A DNA stretch of 64,000 nt from positions 124,001 through 188,000 of the forward strand of contig NZ_JAFEMV010000005.1 of assembly GCF_016892605.1 (NCBI RefSeq), in the 5' to 3' direction. Origin of the DNA: Desemzia sp. RIT 804. GTDB taxonomy: Bacteria > Bacillota > Bacilli > Lactobacillales > Carnobacteriaceae. A model generated the notes under the pieces. That model saw only the letters and a program-made list of their open reading frames with translations. It was not told the origin of the DNA and ran no database searches. Shown in pieces: positions 27,073 through 37,244 of the stretch; position 1 is the first letter of the stretch, and each line of letters opens with the position of its first letter. The translations under genes were made by a program, and so were the position numbers.

Positions 27073-27165
27073 ATTTCCTACGTTTAGTCAATGAATCTTT
27101 TGCAAAGCCGGAGGAATTGTGCTAGTATAGAAAAAATTTACCGTTTTTAAGAAAGGGTGGTATAC

Positions 27166-27819
27166 GTGGGTATGCATCAATATATTAAAAGCTTGAGTGA
27201 TTTGGAAAATATCATTCGTTTATCAGGGAAATTTAAGTTCGAAGAGCATTCTGTCGCTGCTCACTCTTTTAAAGTTACACAAATAGCGCAATTTTTAGGG
27301 ACAGTTGAGGAACAGGCTGGGAAAAAAATAGACTGGCGTTCTTTGTATGAGAAAGCATTGAATCATGACTATACAGAATTGTTTATTGGCGATATAAAAA
27401 CACCTGTGAAATATGCTGATCCTTCTTTAAGAGAAAAATTAGCGAATGTGGAAGAAAAAATGGCTAAAAATTTTATCGAGACCGTTATTCCTAAAGAATT
27501 TCAAGAGGTCTATGTCAATCGTATGAAAGAAGGCAAAGATGAATCTTTGGAAGGCCAGATTTTAGCCGTAGCGGATAAAATAGATTTACTGTATGAATCA
27601 TTCGGAGAAATTCAAAAAGGTAATCCAGAACCTGTATTTGATGAAATTTATGAAGAATCTTTAAGTACGATCGTTCAATACAATCATTTGAATTGTGTGC
27701 AATATTTGATTAAAGAAATTTTACCCGATCTACTCAGTGGGGATTACATCAATCAAGCTCAAATTCAGGTGATTTCACAACGGATCGTAAATGAAATAGG
27801 TGAAAAAGCAGCAGAGTGA
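27166..27819 (+). CDS. HD-domain phosphohydrolase, YfbR/5'-deoxynucleotidase-like
   Basis: About 217 residues. The GTG at 27166 is chosen as start because GAAAGGG lies 8 bp upstream; GTG 27157 overlaps that site and ATG 27172 is also possible. HD metal-binding motif: His in EEHSVAAHS, HD in ALNHDYTE, and a distal Asp in VADKIDLLYE. The fold resembles YfbR-type nucleotidases acting on dNMPs, though the substrate is inference. It stands alone between the metal exporter and uvrA, with its own terminator. Confidence 0.75.
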   Translation: MGMHQYIKSLSDLENIIRLSGKFKFEEHSVAAHSFKVTQIAQFLGTVEEQAGKKIDWRSLYEKALNHDYTELFIGDIKTPVKYADPSLREKLANVEEKMAKNFIETVIPKEFQEVYVNRMKEGKDESLEGQILAVADKIDLLYESFGEIQKGNPEPVFDEIYEESLSTIVQYNHLNCVQYLIKEILPDLLSGDYINQAQIQVISQRIVNEIGEKAAE

Positions 27820-27865
27820 ACAAACGTTCGATAAAAAAGATAAGTTGTGATAAAATAGTAAAAGG

Positions 27866-27896
27866 ATAGGATACATAACATTATCCTATTCTTTTG
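27866..27896 (+). terminator. Terminator after the HD-domain gene
   Basis: ATAGGATA / TATCCTAT, 8-bp perfect stem with an 8-base loop and CTTTTGTTT tail. Confidence 0.7.
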
Positions 27897-27954
27897 TTTC
27901 GCGTTAAAATAAAAACTATATACATTAAACACTAAAAATAAAGGATGTAGAAAA

Positions 27955-30795
27955 ATGCCAAATGATAAAATTGTTGTCCATGGTGCACGTTCACACAACT
28001 TAAAAAATATCGACCTTACGATTCCACGCGATAAGCTGGTTGTCTTTACTGGACTTTCTGGTTCTGGAAAAAGTTCATTAGCTTTTGATACTCTTTATGC
28101 AGAAGGGCAAAGACGCTATGTTGAAAGTCTGTCTTCTTATGCGCGTCAATTTTTAGGTCAAATGGACAAACCGGATGTAGATAGTATCGACGGTTTAAGT
28201 CCAGCCATTTCAATTGATCAAAAAACAACAAGCAATAATCCGCGTTCAACTGTAGGAACTGTTACAGAAGTAAATGATTATTTGCGTTTATTGTATGCAC
28301 GCGTGGGACATCCGATCTGCCCAAATGATGGCACAGAAATCTCTAGCCAGACTATCGAACAAATGGTAGACCGCTTATTGGAATACCCTGAAAAAACCAA
28401 AATACAAATTTTAGGCCCTATTATTCATGGTAAAAGAGGACAACACAAAAAAGTTTTTGAGAAAATCAAAAGCGAAGGATATGTACGTGTCAGAGTAGAT
28501 AAAGAAATGTATGACATATCCGATGAGTTTGAATTGGAAAAAAATAAAAAGCATGATATTGATGTGATCGTAGATAGAATCGTCATTAAAGAAAGCAATC
28601 GTTCTCGTTTATTTGAATCGTTAGAAGCTGCATTAAGATTAGCCGATGGTTATGCAATCGCCGATATTATCGGACAAGAAGAAGTTCTCTTTAGTGAACA
28701 TTATGCTTGTCCTTATTGTGGATTTACAGTAGGCGATTTGGAACCTCGTTTATTCTCTTTTAATGCTCCTTTTGGGGCTTGTTCTGAATGTGATGGATTG
28801 GGAGCAAAACTTGAAGTAGACGTTGATTTGGTAATTCCAGACCGGTCTCTAAGTTTAAATGAAGGTGCGATTGTCCCTTGGAAACCGATTAGTTTCAATT
28901 ATTACCCAGAATTGCTGAAACAAGCTTGTAAAAAGTTCAAGATTGACATGGACACTCCATTTAAAGAATTGCCTGCGGAACAGCAAGACTTAATTTTAAA
29001 TGGTTCAAAAAGCGAATTGTTCCATTTTCATTATAAAAGTGACTTTGGCGGGGTAAGAGATACAGATATACCTTTTGAAGGAGTATTAACAAATATTCAT
29101 CGTCGTTATAATGAAACTAGCAGTGATTATACTCGTGATCAAATGCGTCAATATATGACAGAGTTACCTTGTCAGGTATGCGGAGGCAAGCGATTGAATG
29201 AACAAGCGCTGTCTGTTAAAATTAATGGAAAAAATATTGGAGAAGTTTGTGAATATCCTATTGAAAAATCTGTTTCTTTCTTTGAGCAATTGGACTTAAG
29301 CAAGCAAGAAACAATCATTGCTCAACCAATTATCAAAGAGCTCCGTGATCGATTGACATTCCTAAAAGATGTTGGACTAAACTACCTGACATTAGCTCGT
29401 ACAGCAGGAACATTATCAGGTGGGGAAGCCCAACGTATTCGGTTAGCTACCCAAATTGGCTCCAACTTATCAGGCGTCTTATATATTTTAGATGAGCCTT
29501 CTATTGGTCTTCACCAACGAGATAATGATCGCTTGATTGGCTCTTTGAAAAAAATGAGAGACCTAGGGAATACGTTGATCGTTGTTGAACACGATGAAGA
29601 TACGATGCGGGCGGCTGATTATTTAGTGGACATCGGTCCAGGAGCTGGAAACAACGGTGGAGAAATCATAGCAACCGGAACTCCAGAAGAAGTGGAAAAA
29701 AACAAAGCTTCTTTAACTGGAGCTTATCTGTCAGGAGAAAAATTTATTCCAGTACCTACTGTTCGGCGTACAGAAGATAAAGGTGCAGTAAGAATCACTG
29801 GAGCAGAAGAGAACAACCTGAAAAACTTAAATGTTGATTTTCCGCTAGGTCGTTTTGTAGTAGTTACTGGGGTTTCTGGGTCAGGAAAGAGCTCATTAGT
29901 GAATACTGTTTTGAAACGAGCACTTAAAAGAGAAATCAACCGTTCTAAACAGAAACCGGGTAAATTTAAAACAATGACCGGGCATGAGTCGATTGAAAAA
30001 ATCGTGAGTATTGATCAAAGTCCTATTGGGCGTACTCCGCGAAGCAATCCAGCAACTTATACAAGTGTATTTGACGATATCAGAGATTTATTTTCCCGTA
30101 CCAATGAAGCTAAAATCAGAGGATATAAAAAAGGACGTTTTAGTTTTAATGTTAAAGGCGGACGTTGCGAAGCGTGTAAAGGTGACGGTATTTTGAAAAT
30201 CGAAATGCATTTCTTGCCAGATGTATATGTGCCTTGCGAAGTCTGTCATGGGGCGCGCTACAACTCTGAAACGCTGGAAGTGAAGTACAAAGGAAAAAGT
30301 ATTTCAGATGTATTGGAGATGACGATCGATGATGCAGTGGTATTCTTCGATGCAATTCCAAAAATCCATCGCAAATTGCAAACAATTGTGGATGTTGGAT
30401 TGGGCTATGTGACATTAGGCCAATCTGCTACGACTTTATCTGGTGGGGAAGCTCAACGGATGAAGCTGGCCAGTGAGCTGCACAAACGTTCAAATGGAAA
30501 GAACTTTTATATTCTTGATGAACCTACTACAGGATTGCATACCGATGATATTGCACGTTTATTGGAAGTGTTGGATAGATTGGTAGAAGCTGGCAATACC
30601 GTCTTGGTTATTGAACATAACCTAGATGTCATTAAAACAGGAGACTACGTCATTGATTTGGGTCCTGAAGGTGGAGAAGGCGGAGGAAATATCGTCGCTA
30701 CTGGAATCCCTGAAGAAATTGCAGCAGTCAAAGAAAGTTATACGGGCAAGTATCTAAAAGAGGTATTGAAAAAAGGCAAAGCAGTTAAAAATTAA
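27955..30795 (+). CDS. uvrA: Excinuclease ABC subunit A (UvrA)
   Basis: 946 residues. Damage-recognition ATPase of nucleotide excision repair. Two ABC ATPase halves: Walker [10 protein letters not shown] near residue 35 and GVSGSGKSS near 645, signatures LSGGEAQR in both halves, and Walker [12 protein letters not shown] and [10 protein letters not shown]. Zinc modules CPYCGF...CSEC and CEAC...CEVC are present. AAAGGATG site. Its usual partner uvrB is not next to it in this window, unlike the common uvrB-uvrA order. Confidence 0.98.
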   Translation: MPNDKIVVHGARSHNLKNIDLTIPRDKLVVFTGLSGSGKSSLAFDTLYAEGQRRYVESLSSYARQFLGQMDKPDVDSIDGLSPAISIDQKTTSNNPRSTVGTVTEVNDYLRLLYARVGHPICPNDGTEISSQTIEQMVDRLLEYPEKTKIQILGPIIHGKRGQHKKVFEKIKSEGYVRVRVDKEMYDISDEFELEKNKKHDIDVIVDRIVIKESNRSRLFESLEAALRLADGYAIADIIGQEEVLFSEHYACPYCGFTVGDLEPRLFSFNAPFGACSECDGLGAKLEVDVDLVIPDRSLSLNEGAIVPWKPISFNYYPELLKQACKKFKIDMDTPFKELPAEQQDLILNGSKSELFHFHYKSDFGGVRDTDIPFEGVLTNIHRRYNETSSDYTRDQMRQYMTELPCQVCGGKRLNEQALSVKINGKNIGEVCEYPIEKSVSFFEQLDLSKQETIIAQPIIKELRDRLTFLKDVGLNYLTLARTAGTLSGGEAQRIRLATQIGSNLSGVLYILDEPSIGLHQRDNDRLIGSLKKMRDLGNTLIVVEHDEDTMRAADYLVDIGPGAGNNGGEIIATGTPEEVEKNKASLTGAYLSGEKFIPVPTVRRTEDKGAVRITGAEENNLKNLNVDFPLGRFVVVTGVSGSGKSSLVNTVLKRALKREINRSKQKPGKFKTMTGHESIEKIVSIDQSPIGRTPRSNPATYTSVFDDIRDLFSRTNEAKIRGYKKGRFSFNVKGGRCEACKGDGILKIEMHFLPDVYVPCEVCHGARYNSETLEVKYKGKSISDVLEMTIDDAVVFFDAIPKIHRKLQTIVDVGLGYVTLGQSATTLSGGEAQRMKLASELHKRSNGKNFYILDEPTTGLHTDDIARLLEVLDRLVEAGNTVLVIEHNLDVIKTGDYVIDLGPEGGEGGGNIVATGIPEEIAAVKESYTGKYLKEVLKKGKAVKN

Positions 30796-30804
30796 AAAAA
30801 CTCT

Positions 30805-30848
30805 CAAAACAACCAAGCTCAATTTTAAGCTCGGTTGTTTTGTTTTTT
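30805..30848 (+). terminator. Terminator after uvrA
   Basis: CAAAACAACC-A-AGCT / AGCT-C-GGTTGTTTTG stem followed by six Ts. The 31-kb gap that follows (30849-31050) holds only an AT-rich promoter region I cannot define further. Confidence 0.92.
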
Positions 30849-31050
30849 CTCTGGTTTCTTTATGGTAAAATAATAGTGATAGAATGGCTGACTTAGGTAA
30901 GACTATGTAAGGCTGTTAAAATCGTTCTTAAGTCCTATGACATTTTTTCCTTAGTATTGCATAATAAGCATATAGCAAAGAACTTGAATAATTTAGCGTA
31001 GATTAACTCATTCAGGCAGTCTGATGGAAAGCATAAGGAGGAAAATGAAC

Positions 31051-32619
31051 ATGAAAGAAAGAGAAAGAATTCTTGAGCTCGTTAAAGAAGGTATTATTTC
31101 AACTGAGGAAGCTTTATTGCTTTTAGAAAACATGGCTAAAAAAGAAGGCAAAGAAGCTGTTCAAAAAGACCAAACTTCTGCAACAGAAGCTGAAACAGTA
31201 ACGGAACAGAACGCTGAACCTGCTATTGAACCAGAAGCATTTGACACAGAAGAAGCTTATGAAAACGGTAAGGATCGTTTAGAAGCTGAAAAAGAAAAAG
31301 ATCGTGTGCGATTGGAAACTATTTTAGAAGAATTGGCGAACAAAGCTTCAGCATATTCTGTACAATTGGATAAATTGAACAGTGAAATCAATGAGACAAG
31401 ACGCAAAAAAGATTTGTTAGATGAAAACTTGATGGTTCTTCAAACCATGGAAGATCTAGAAGAATTAGCTCCTGAAAAAGAAGACGAAATGGATTCGCTA
31501 GAAGGAGATATTGATGTTCTGGAAGCAGAATTAGATGAATTATATGAAGAGCGTGAAGAGTTAGAAGAACGTATGAAGACGGTTAAGAAAAAACAGTGGA
31601 AAACACAAACGAAACAAGTCTCTGAAAAATTTGAAATTCCAGATGAATGGAAAGACACAGCTCAAAAAACTTTTACAGATGTAAATGAAAAGGTTACAGA
31701 AGCTGGAACTCAATTTGGTAAATTTATCAAAGGCAGTTTATCACAAGTCATGGATAACATGGAGTGGAAAGATGTCAATGTCCGTATGCCAGGATTAGTG
31801 TCTACGAAATTCAAACATGAATTTTATTATCCTGAAACAACGGCTACTATTATCAACGTGAAAGTAGCGAATGGGAATGTACAGTTTAAGACTTGGGACA
31901 GCCAAGATATCAAAGTGGAAGCTGATATTAAATTATATGGCAAACAAGAAGCTGGCGTAGAGCCGATAGATGCTTTTGAAAAAAGAAGCAAAGTGGAATT
32001 AACAGAAGAATCATTTACTTTCCATGTTCCGAATAAGAGTGTACGAACAGATATTATCATCTATCTCCCTAAGAGAGCTTACGATCATACTGCTCTTAAA
32101 TTATTAAATGGTAGTGTGAAGTTCGAGGAGTTTGAAGGTAAAGATGTTTATGTAAAATCTACTAATGGATCCTTAACTTTTGAAAAGACAACTGCAACAA
32201 TGTTGGAAGCAGAAGGCGTAAACGGCTCAGTAAATGTTGAAGATAGCCAAATTCGCGACTTGCTAGTGCGTAGTGTCAATGGAAACATTGCTGTACGCGG
32301 AAACTACAAGAGCAGCAATTTGTCGACGGTAAATGGAACAGTCAAGACAACTCTAACTGGAAAAGAGATCACTCGTTTAGAAGCAACTTCTGTAAATGGA
32401 ACAGTAAAAGTTTCCCTTCCAAAAACAAGCAGTGTTGAAGGAGAAGCAAAAACGAATTTTGGTTCCATACAAAACCGCATGAGTGACATTGAAGTTCTTA
32501 AAGAAAAGAAAGATCATACCAATCGTTCATTAGCTTTCAGAAGAGTTACTGATGAAGCACCTATTTATTTGAAAGTTGGAACCACTACTGGTAGCGTCAT
32601 GCTCAAAGATGGTGAGTAA
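31051..32619 (+). CDS. DUF4097-family protein with SHOCT-like N-terminus, YvlB-like
   Basis: About 522 residues from ATG 31051, 9 bp after AAGGAGG; the ATG at 31024 precedes that site. Residues 1-30 (ERILELVKEGIISTEEALLLLENM) form the short helical domain seen in YvlB. Then comes a very acidic Lys/Glu coiled coil (about 75-185), then a beta-helix-like DUF4097 region (about 250-520) with repeated VNGS/VNGT turns. No signal peptide or membrane segment. First gene of a yvlB-pspC-yvlD cluster linked in Bacillus to envelope stress responses. Molecular function unknown. Confidence 0.85.
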   Translation: MKERERILELVKEGIISTEEALLLLENMAKKEGKEAVQKDQTSATEAETVTEQNAEPAIEPEAFDTEEAYENGKDRLEAEKEKDRVRLETILEELANKASAYSVQLDKLNSEINETRRKKDLLDENLMVLQTMEDLEELAPEKEDEMDSLEGDIDVLEAELDELYEEREELEERMKTVKKKQWKTQTKQVSEKFEIPDEWKDTAQKTFTDVNEKVTEAGTQFGKFIKGSLSQVMDNMEWKDVNVRMPGLVSTKFKHEFYYPETTATIINVKVANGNVQFKTWDSQDIKVEADIKLYGKQEAGVEPIDAFEKRSKVELTEESFTFHVPNKSVRTDIIIYLPKRAYDHTALKLLNGSVKFEEFEGKDVYVKSTNGSLTFEKTTATMLEAEGVNGSVNVEDSQIRDLLVRSVNGNIAVRGNYKSSNLSTVNGTVKTTLTGKEITRLEATSVNGTVKVSLPKTSSVEGEAKTNFGSIQNRMSDIEVLKEKKDHTNRSLAFRRVTDEAPIYLKVGTTTGSVMLKDGE

Positions 32620-32656
32620 AAAATAAAGAAATGAATTTTAAGTAAAGGAGTGGAAA

Positions 32657-32962
32657 ATGTTGAAAAAATTATATAAATCAAGAGACGATCGTATGGTATC
32701 AGGTGTTATTGGAGGGATTGCAGAGTACTTCGGTATTGATTCCACCTTATTGCGTTTGATTTACGCAGTAGTATTATTTATAGGAATCGGCTCACCTGTA
32801 TTGCTGTACATTATTTTAGCGATCGTGATGCCAGAACCTAAAATTGACCGAAGACGACCTGAGCGTACTAACAACAAAGGTTATTACAAAACAAATGCGT
32901 CACGAAAAAGATCTCCTAAAGAAGCTGAGAAAGTTGAAGATGATGACTGGAGTGACTTTTAG
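32657..32962 (+). CDS. PspC-domain membrane protein (YvlC-like)
   Basis: 101 residues; AAGGAGTGG site. A PspC domain spans about 1-62: LYKSRDDRMVSGVIGGIAEYFGID, then one membrane segment (about 33-58) ending in IVMPEP. A basic then acidic hydrophilic tail follows. PspC proteins sense or counter membrane stress. Shares one base with the next gene (TAGTG), so the two are coupled. Confidence 0.92.
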   Translation: MLKKLYKSRDDRMVSGVIGGIAEYFGIDSTLLRLIYAVVLFIGIGSPVLLYIILAIVMPEPKIDRRRPERTNNKGYYKTNASRKRSPKEAEKVEDDDWSDF

Positions 32963-33321
32963 TGAAGTTTTGGCAAAGAATCATTGTTAATGCTTTAGTA
33001 TTTCTAGCATTATCTGGTCTTTTTCAAGCAAACTTTTATGTATCAAGCGTGTGGGTTGCATTAGGAGCCAGTCTAGTTTTAGCGTTGTTAAATATGACGG
33101 TAAAACCGATACTATTTATCCTTTCGCTGCCTATTACCATTATCAGTTTAGGTTTGTTTAGTATAGTGATCAATGCAGGAATGCTAAGCTTAACGGCGGC
33201 GATTATGGGAGATGGATTTCACTTTTCTTCATTTTGGATAACGATGCTTGTAGCATTGATTCTATCTTTAGTAAATACATTTTTCAATAATCGTACAACT
33301 GTTAAAGTCTATCGAGATTAA
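32962..33321 (+). CDS. Phage-holin-IV-like membrane protein (YvlD family)
   Basis: 119 residues from a GTG that overlaps the stop of the pspC gene; GGAG lies 8 bp upstream. Four hydrophobic segments (about 8-24, 30-46, 52-72, 86-104) with the NMTVKPILFILSLPITI block typical of YvlD. The holin name is only a family label. Its constant place after pspC suggests a part in the same envelope-stress module. Function unknown. Confidence 0.88.
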   Translation: MKFWQRIIVNALVFLALSGLFQANFYVSSVWVALGASLVLALLNMTVKPILFILSLPITIISLGLFSIVINAGMLSLTAAIMGDGFHFSSFWITMLVALILSLVNTFFNNRTTVKVYRD

Positions 33322-33331
33322 TAAATTGACC

Positions 33332-33369
33332 AAAAAGGTTTGGAGCAAAACTGTTCCAAACCTTTTTTA
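33332..33369 (+). terminator. Terminator after the yvlBCD-like cluster
   Basis: AAAAAGGTTTGGA / TTCCAAACCTTTTTT stem with loop GCAAAACTG. Downstream, to 33572, lies the hprK promoter region; TTAAAATAGGGT near 33497 may hold the -10. Confidence 0.9.
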
Positions 33370-33572
33370 TATATAGACGTTATTTTTGAAAGCTGACATC
33401 TGCCTATACTTACCTCTGACAACAGGTTGTTTGATGTGTTGCAAACTCTTCTAACTCTATTTTTGTTGTATACCTTTCAAGGTGTGTCGGAAAATGTTAA
33501 AATAGGGTATCTCAATGAAAAATAAACATTATGAATTTTTATACGAATTTAAAGAAAGAGGAGGTTTAAAAT

Positions 33573-34517
33573 ATGACTAGAAGTGTTAAAGTTTCTGAAA
33601 TAATCAAAGATGTGTCTTTAGAAATTATTTCAGGACATGATTACTTAGATCGAGAAATTAAAATAAGTGATTTATCTCGTCCAGCTTTAGAATTGACGGG
33701 GTATTTTAGTTATTATCCATACGACCGCATCCAGTTATTTGGGCGAACAGAAATTTCATTTATGGAGAAGATGACAGAGGATGAACGTCTTATTGTCATG
33801 CGTCGTATCTGTCATGAAGAAACACCAGCACTATTGGTCTCCAGAGGACTGCAACCGCCTCGTGAATTTATCCAAGCTGCAGAAGAAGCGCAGATTCCAG
33901 TATTAAAATCTGAAAATCCAACGACTAGATTATCAAGTAATGTCACAAATTATCTAGAAAGTCGTATCGCAGCTCGTTTATCTGTACATGGAGTATTGGT
34001 AGATATCTATGGGATGGGTGTTTTGATCACTGGAGATAGTGGTATTGGAAAAAGTGAGACAGCTTTAGAATTGATTCAAAGAGGGCATCGTTTAGTTGCT
34101 GATGATCGGGTAGATTTGTACATGTTAGATGAACACCGTATTGTCGGAGAGCCACCAGAAGTATTGGCACATTTGATTGAAATCCGTGGAGTAGGGATCA
34201 TTGATGTTATTAATTTATTTGGAGTAGGTTCCATTCGAACCAGTAAAACGGTCAATTTAGTAGTTGATTTAAAAATGTGGGGTAAAGAAGTCCAGTTTGA
34301 CCGTTTAGGCAGTGCTGATGAAAGTAATCGATACTTTAACGTGGATATCCCTAAAATCTCTATACCAGTTCGTACAGGGCGAAATTTAGCGATTATTATT
34401 GAAGTAGCTGCAAAGAACTTTAGAGCTAAACAAATGGGATACGATGCTATTGAGACATTAAATAAGAATTTAGAACAGTTGATCAAAAAAAATTCTGTCA
34501 TAGATGATGAAGATTAA
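33573..34517 (+). CDS. hprK: HPr kinase/phosphorylase
   Basis: 314 residues; AGAGGAGGT site. Bifunctional enzyme that phosphorylates HPr at Ser46 when glycolytic intermediates are high and removes the phosphate when they are low; P-Ser-HPr is the CcpA corepressor. Walker A GDSGIGKSE near residue 155, catalytic region H-R-L-V-A-D-D-R-V, and the signature LIEIRGVGIIDV are intact. First gene of the conserved hprK-lgt-ppaX-gpsA order. Confidence 0.97.
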   Translation: MTRSVKVSEIIKDVSLEIISGHDYLDREIKISDLSRPALELTGYFSYYPYDRIQLFGRTEISFMEKMTEDERLIVMRRICHEETPALLVSRGLQPPREFIQAAEEAQIPVLKSENPTTRLSSNVTNYLESRIAARLSVHGVLVDIYGMGVLITGDSGIGKSETALELIQRGHRLVADDRVDLYMLDEHRIVGEPPEVLAHLIEIRGVGIIDVINLFGVGSIRTSKTVNLVVDLKMWGKEVQFDRLGSADESNRYFNVDIPKISIPVRTGRNLAIIIEVAAKNFRAKQMGYDAIETLNKNLEQLIKKNSVIDDED

Positions 34518-34546
34518 AAATTATATAAAAAATAAGTACAGCAGAG

Positions 34547-34584
34547 ATTATTTTTCAAGGTTCTTCCTTGGAAAATAATTTTCT
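34547..34584. terminator. Terminator-like hairpin between hprK and lgt
   Basis: ATTATTTT-T-CAAGG with CCTTG-G-AAAATAAT around loop TTCTT, then TTTTC. It stands in the 148-bp gap inside an otherwise conserved operon, so it may only reduce read-through. Confidence 0.7.
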
Positions 34585-34665
34585 TTCTGAATATGGAATA
34601 ACTGTACTGGTCCATTTGAAATGGAGAAGAATTACGTATATCGAGAATGAAATGGAGAATGAATA

Positions 34666-35505
34666 ATGAATGATGTGTACGAACCGCTAAATCCAATTGC
34701 TCTTAAACTAGGTCCTTTAGAGATTCATTGGTATGGAGTAATCATTGCGCTCGCAATTTTTGTGGCGATTTTTCTTAGTATGAAAGAGGCTGAAAAAAGA
34801 GGAATAGAAGAAGACACTATTATTGATATGGCGCTTTGGGCAATTCCTATTGCTTTTGTAGGAGCTAGGTTATATTATGTGCTCTTTGAATTAGGCTATT
34901 ATCTGGAAAATCCTTCTCAAATCATCGCGATTTGGAATGGTGGAATTGCTATATATGGAGGGTTGATTGCTGGAGGGCTAACCGTCTACTGGTTCACCAA
35001 AAAGAAAAATATTTCGCTGTGGTTGATGTTGGACATTCTAGCTCCGCATGTTTTACTTGCACAAGCGATTGGCCGTTGGGGAAACTTTATGAATCAAGAA
35101 GCACATGGTGGAGAAGTTACAAGAGGATTTTTAGAAAATTTGATGTTGCCTGAATTCATTATCAATCAAATGGAAATCAATGGTATCTATTACCATCCAA
35201 CCTTTTTATATGAGTCTTTATGGAGTTTAGTCGGCTTTATCGTTATTGTACTATTGCGCAACCGCAAACACTTATTGCTGCAAGGTGAAGTTGCGCTTAG
35301 TTATGCTATGTGGTACTCATTTGGACGATTCTTTATAGAAAGCATGCGCACGGACAGTTTATATATTCTAGGTACTCCAATTCGTGTTTCTCAAATGTTA
35401 AGTGTAGTGATTTTTGTAAGTGCGTTGATCATTTGGATCTATCGTCGCCGAGACTATCCTAAGAAACCTTATTATACAGATGGAATTCGATCAGCAAAAA
35501 AATAG
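34666..35505 (+). CDS. lgt: Prolipoprotein diacylglyceryl transferase
   Basis: 279 residues; GGAG site. Transfers diacylglycerol to the lipobox Cys of lipoproteins such as the two PstS proteins here. Seven membrane segments. The Lgt signature is [16 protein letters not shown] (about residues 133-148), and YHPTFLYES follows at about 180. The HHG-type Arg/Glu residues needed for catalysis appear intact. The next gene starts around or just past its stop. Confidence 0.97.
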   Translation: MNDVYEPLNPIALKLGPLEIHWYGVIIALAIFVAIFLSMKEAEKRGIEEDTIIDMALWAIPIAFVGARLYYVLFELGYYLENPSQIIAIWNGGIAIYGGLIAGGLTVYWFTKKKNISLWLMLDILAPHVLLAQAIGRWGNFMNQEAHGGEVTRGFLENLMLPEFIINQMEINGIYYHPTFLYESLWSLVGFIVIVLLRNRKHLLLQGEVALSYAMWYSFGRFFIESMRTDSLYILGTPIRVSQMLSVVIFVSALIIWIYRRRDYPKKPYYTDGIRSAKK

Positions 35506-35533
35506 AATCAAAATGAAAGGATCTGAAAAAAAC

Positions 35534-36205
35534 GTGACTATTGAAACAGTATTATTTGATTTTGATGGAACATTGGCGGATTCAAATGAATTGATCAATC
35601 AATCGCATTTGAGTGTATTAGAAGAGTATTTTCCAGGAGAATACACATTAGATAGTGTGCGACAATTTAATGGACCTTCATTAGAAACGACGTATCAATT
35701 TTTAGGCGCAGAAAAAAGTGAAGAGATGATTACGAAATATAGAGAATACAATGCTGTTTATCATAATCAAATGATTCGCTTATTCAAAGGTGTAGAAGAG
35801 AACTTAAAATTATTGAAGCAAAAGGGTGTTCGTTTAGGAATCGTTTCGACAAAAAGAAACGATGTACTCGAAAAAGGCATCCGTCATTTAAATTTAGAAG
35901 GCTTATTTGAAGTGGTGATCGGTGCAGAGGATTATACTCATTTTAAACCGTATCCTGAGCCTATTTATGCTGCTATGGCAAAATTAAATTGTCAGCATAG
36001 TACAACTATAATGGTTGGAGATAATGGACATGACATTCTTGCAGCAAAAAATGCCGGTATTATGTCAGTTTTCGTTGGCTGGTCCCAAAAGACTTCGGAA
36101 GAAATAGCTCCTTTTAAACCTGATTTAACTGTTCAGACAATGGATGAGCTAGCAGCGTTTGTATTAAAAAATGAGGTTTCAAGACTGGATAAAGGAAGAG
36201 ATTAA
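35534..36205 (+). CDS. ppaX: HAD-family pyrophosphatase PpaX
   Basis: About 223 residues from GTG 35534. Other in-frame starts are ATG 35513 and ATG 35480, the latter inside lgt; only the GTG has AAAGGAT upstream, although 13 bp away, so the start is uncertain. HAD motifs: FDFDGTLADS (nucleophile and acid Asp), VSTKR, Lys in HFKPYPEP, and MVGDNGHDI. In Bacillus PpaX hydrolyses the pyrophosphate released by HPrK acting as phosphorylase, which explains its place near hprK. Confidence 0.9.
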   Translation: MTIETVLFDFDGTLADSNELINQSHLSVLEEYFPGEYTLDSVRQFNGPSLETTYQFLGAEKSEEMITKYREYNAVYHNQMIRLFKGVEENLKLLKQKGVRLGIVSTKRNDVLEKGIRHLNLEGLFEVVIGAEDYTHFKPYPEPIYAAMAKLNCQHSTTIMVGDNGHDILAAKNAGIMSVFVGWSQKTSEEIAPFKPDLTVQTMDELAAFVLKNEVSRLDKGRD

Positions 36206-36208
36206 CGG

Positions 36209-37222
36209 ATGAGTAAAAAACAAATCATCACCGTATTAGGGGCTGGTTCTTGGGGTACAGCTCTAGCTATGGTGTTAGTAGACAATGGACATGAAGTTCG
36301 TTTATGGAGCAATAAACAAGAACAAGTGGATGAAATCAACCAGCAACATACTAATCAACGATATCTACCAGATAAAAGCTTGCCTGAAAGTTTAAAGGGC
36401 TATTCGGACTTGAAGACAGCCGTAAAGGAAGCGGATGGGGTAGTATTTGTTGTTCCGACGAAAGCTATTCGACAAGTTGCTCAAGATACAGCTCTATATT
36501 TAAAAGAAAATACCGTGATTGTCCATGCTAGTAAAGGACTGGAGCAAGAAACGCATAAACGAATTTCAGAAATACTAGCGGAGGAAATTCCTGAAGCTAA
36601 AAGAACCGGTATTGTAGCGTTGTCTGGTCCAAGTCATGCAGAAGAAGTGGCCGTTAAAGATCTGACAACAATCACAGCTGCTTCAAATGAAATGAACAGT
36701 GCTGAATATGTTCAAGAAATTTTTATGAATGACTATTTTAGAGTCTATACCAATCAAGATATTATTGGGGTAGAACTCGGAGGCGCATTAAAAAATATTA
36801 TTGCAGTAGGTGCAGGAGCATTGGTAGGAATTGGCTACGGTGATAATGCTAAGGCAGCACTAATGACGAGAGGTTTAGCAGAAATTACGCGTTTAGGAGT
36901 ATCTTTTGGCGCAGATCCGTTAACTTTTTTAGGTTTGAGTGGCGTAGGCGATTTAATAGTAACTTGTACCAGTATCCACTCCAGAAATTGGCGCGCCGGG
37001 AAAATGTTGGGTGAAGGAAAAAATATCGAAGAAGTACTGGAAAGCATGGGAATGATTGTTGAAGGAGTATCAACGACAAAAGCAGCTTATGAATTAGCTG
37101 CGCAAAAAAATGTTGAATTGCCAATCACGACAGCTATCTATGAAGTGTTGTATAATAAAGCTGATGTAAAAGAAGTTATCACAGAACTAATGAACCGTGT
37201 TGGAAAAAATGAAACAGATTAA
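36209..37222 (+). CDS. gpsA: Glycerol-3-phosphate dehydrogenase [NAD(P)+]
   Basis: 337 residues. Makes sn-glycerol-3-phosphate from dihydroxyacetone phosphate for phospholipid synthesis. N-terminal nucleotide-binding [19 protein letters not shown], catalytic Lys in [14 protein letters not shown], and [12 protein letters not shown]. Starts 3 bp after ppaX, so co-transcribed. Confidence 0.97.
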   Translation: MSKKQIITVLGAGSWGTALAMVLVDNGHEVRLWSNKQEQVDEINQQHTNQRYLPDKSLPESLKGYSDLKTAVKEADGVVFVVPTKAIRQVAQDTALYLKENTVIVHASKGLEQETHKRISEILAEEIPEAKRTGIVALSGPSHAEEVAVKDLTTITAASNEMNSAEYVQEIFMNDYFRVYTNQDIIGVELGGALKNIIAVGAGALVGIGYGDNAKAALMTRGLAEITRLGVSFGADPLTFLGLSGVGDLIVTCTSIHSRNWRAGKMLGEGKNIEEVLESMGMIVEGVSTTKAAYELAAQKNVELPITTAIYEVLYNKADVKEVITELMNRVGKNETD

Positions 37223-37244
37223 TTAAATAAGGGAGGAATCAAGC

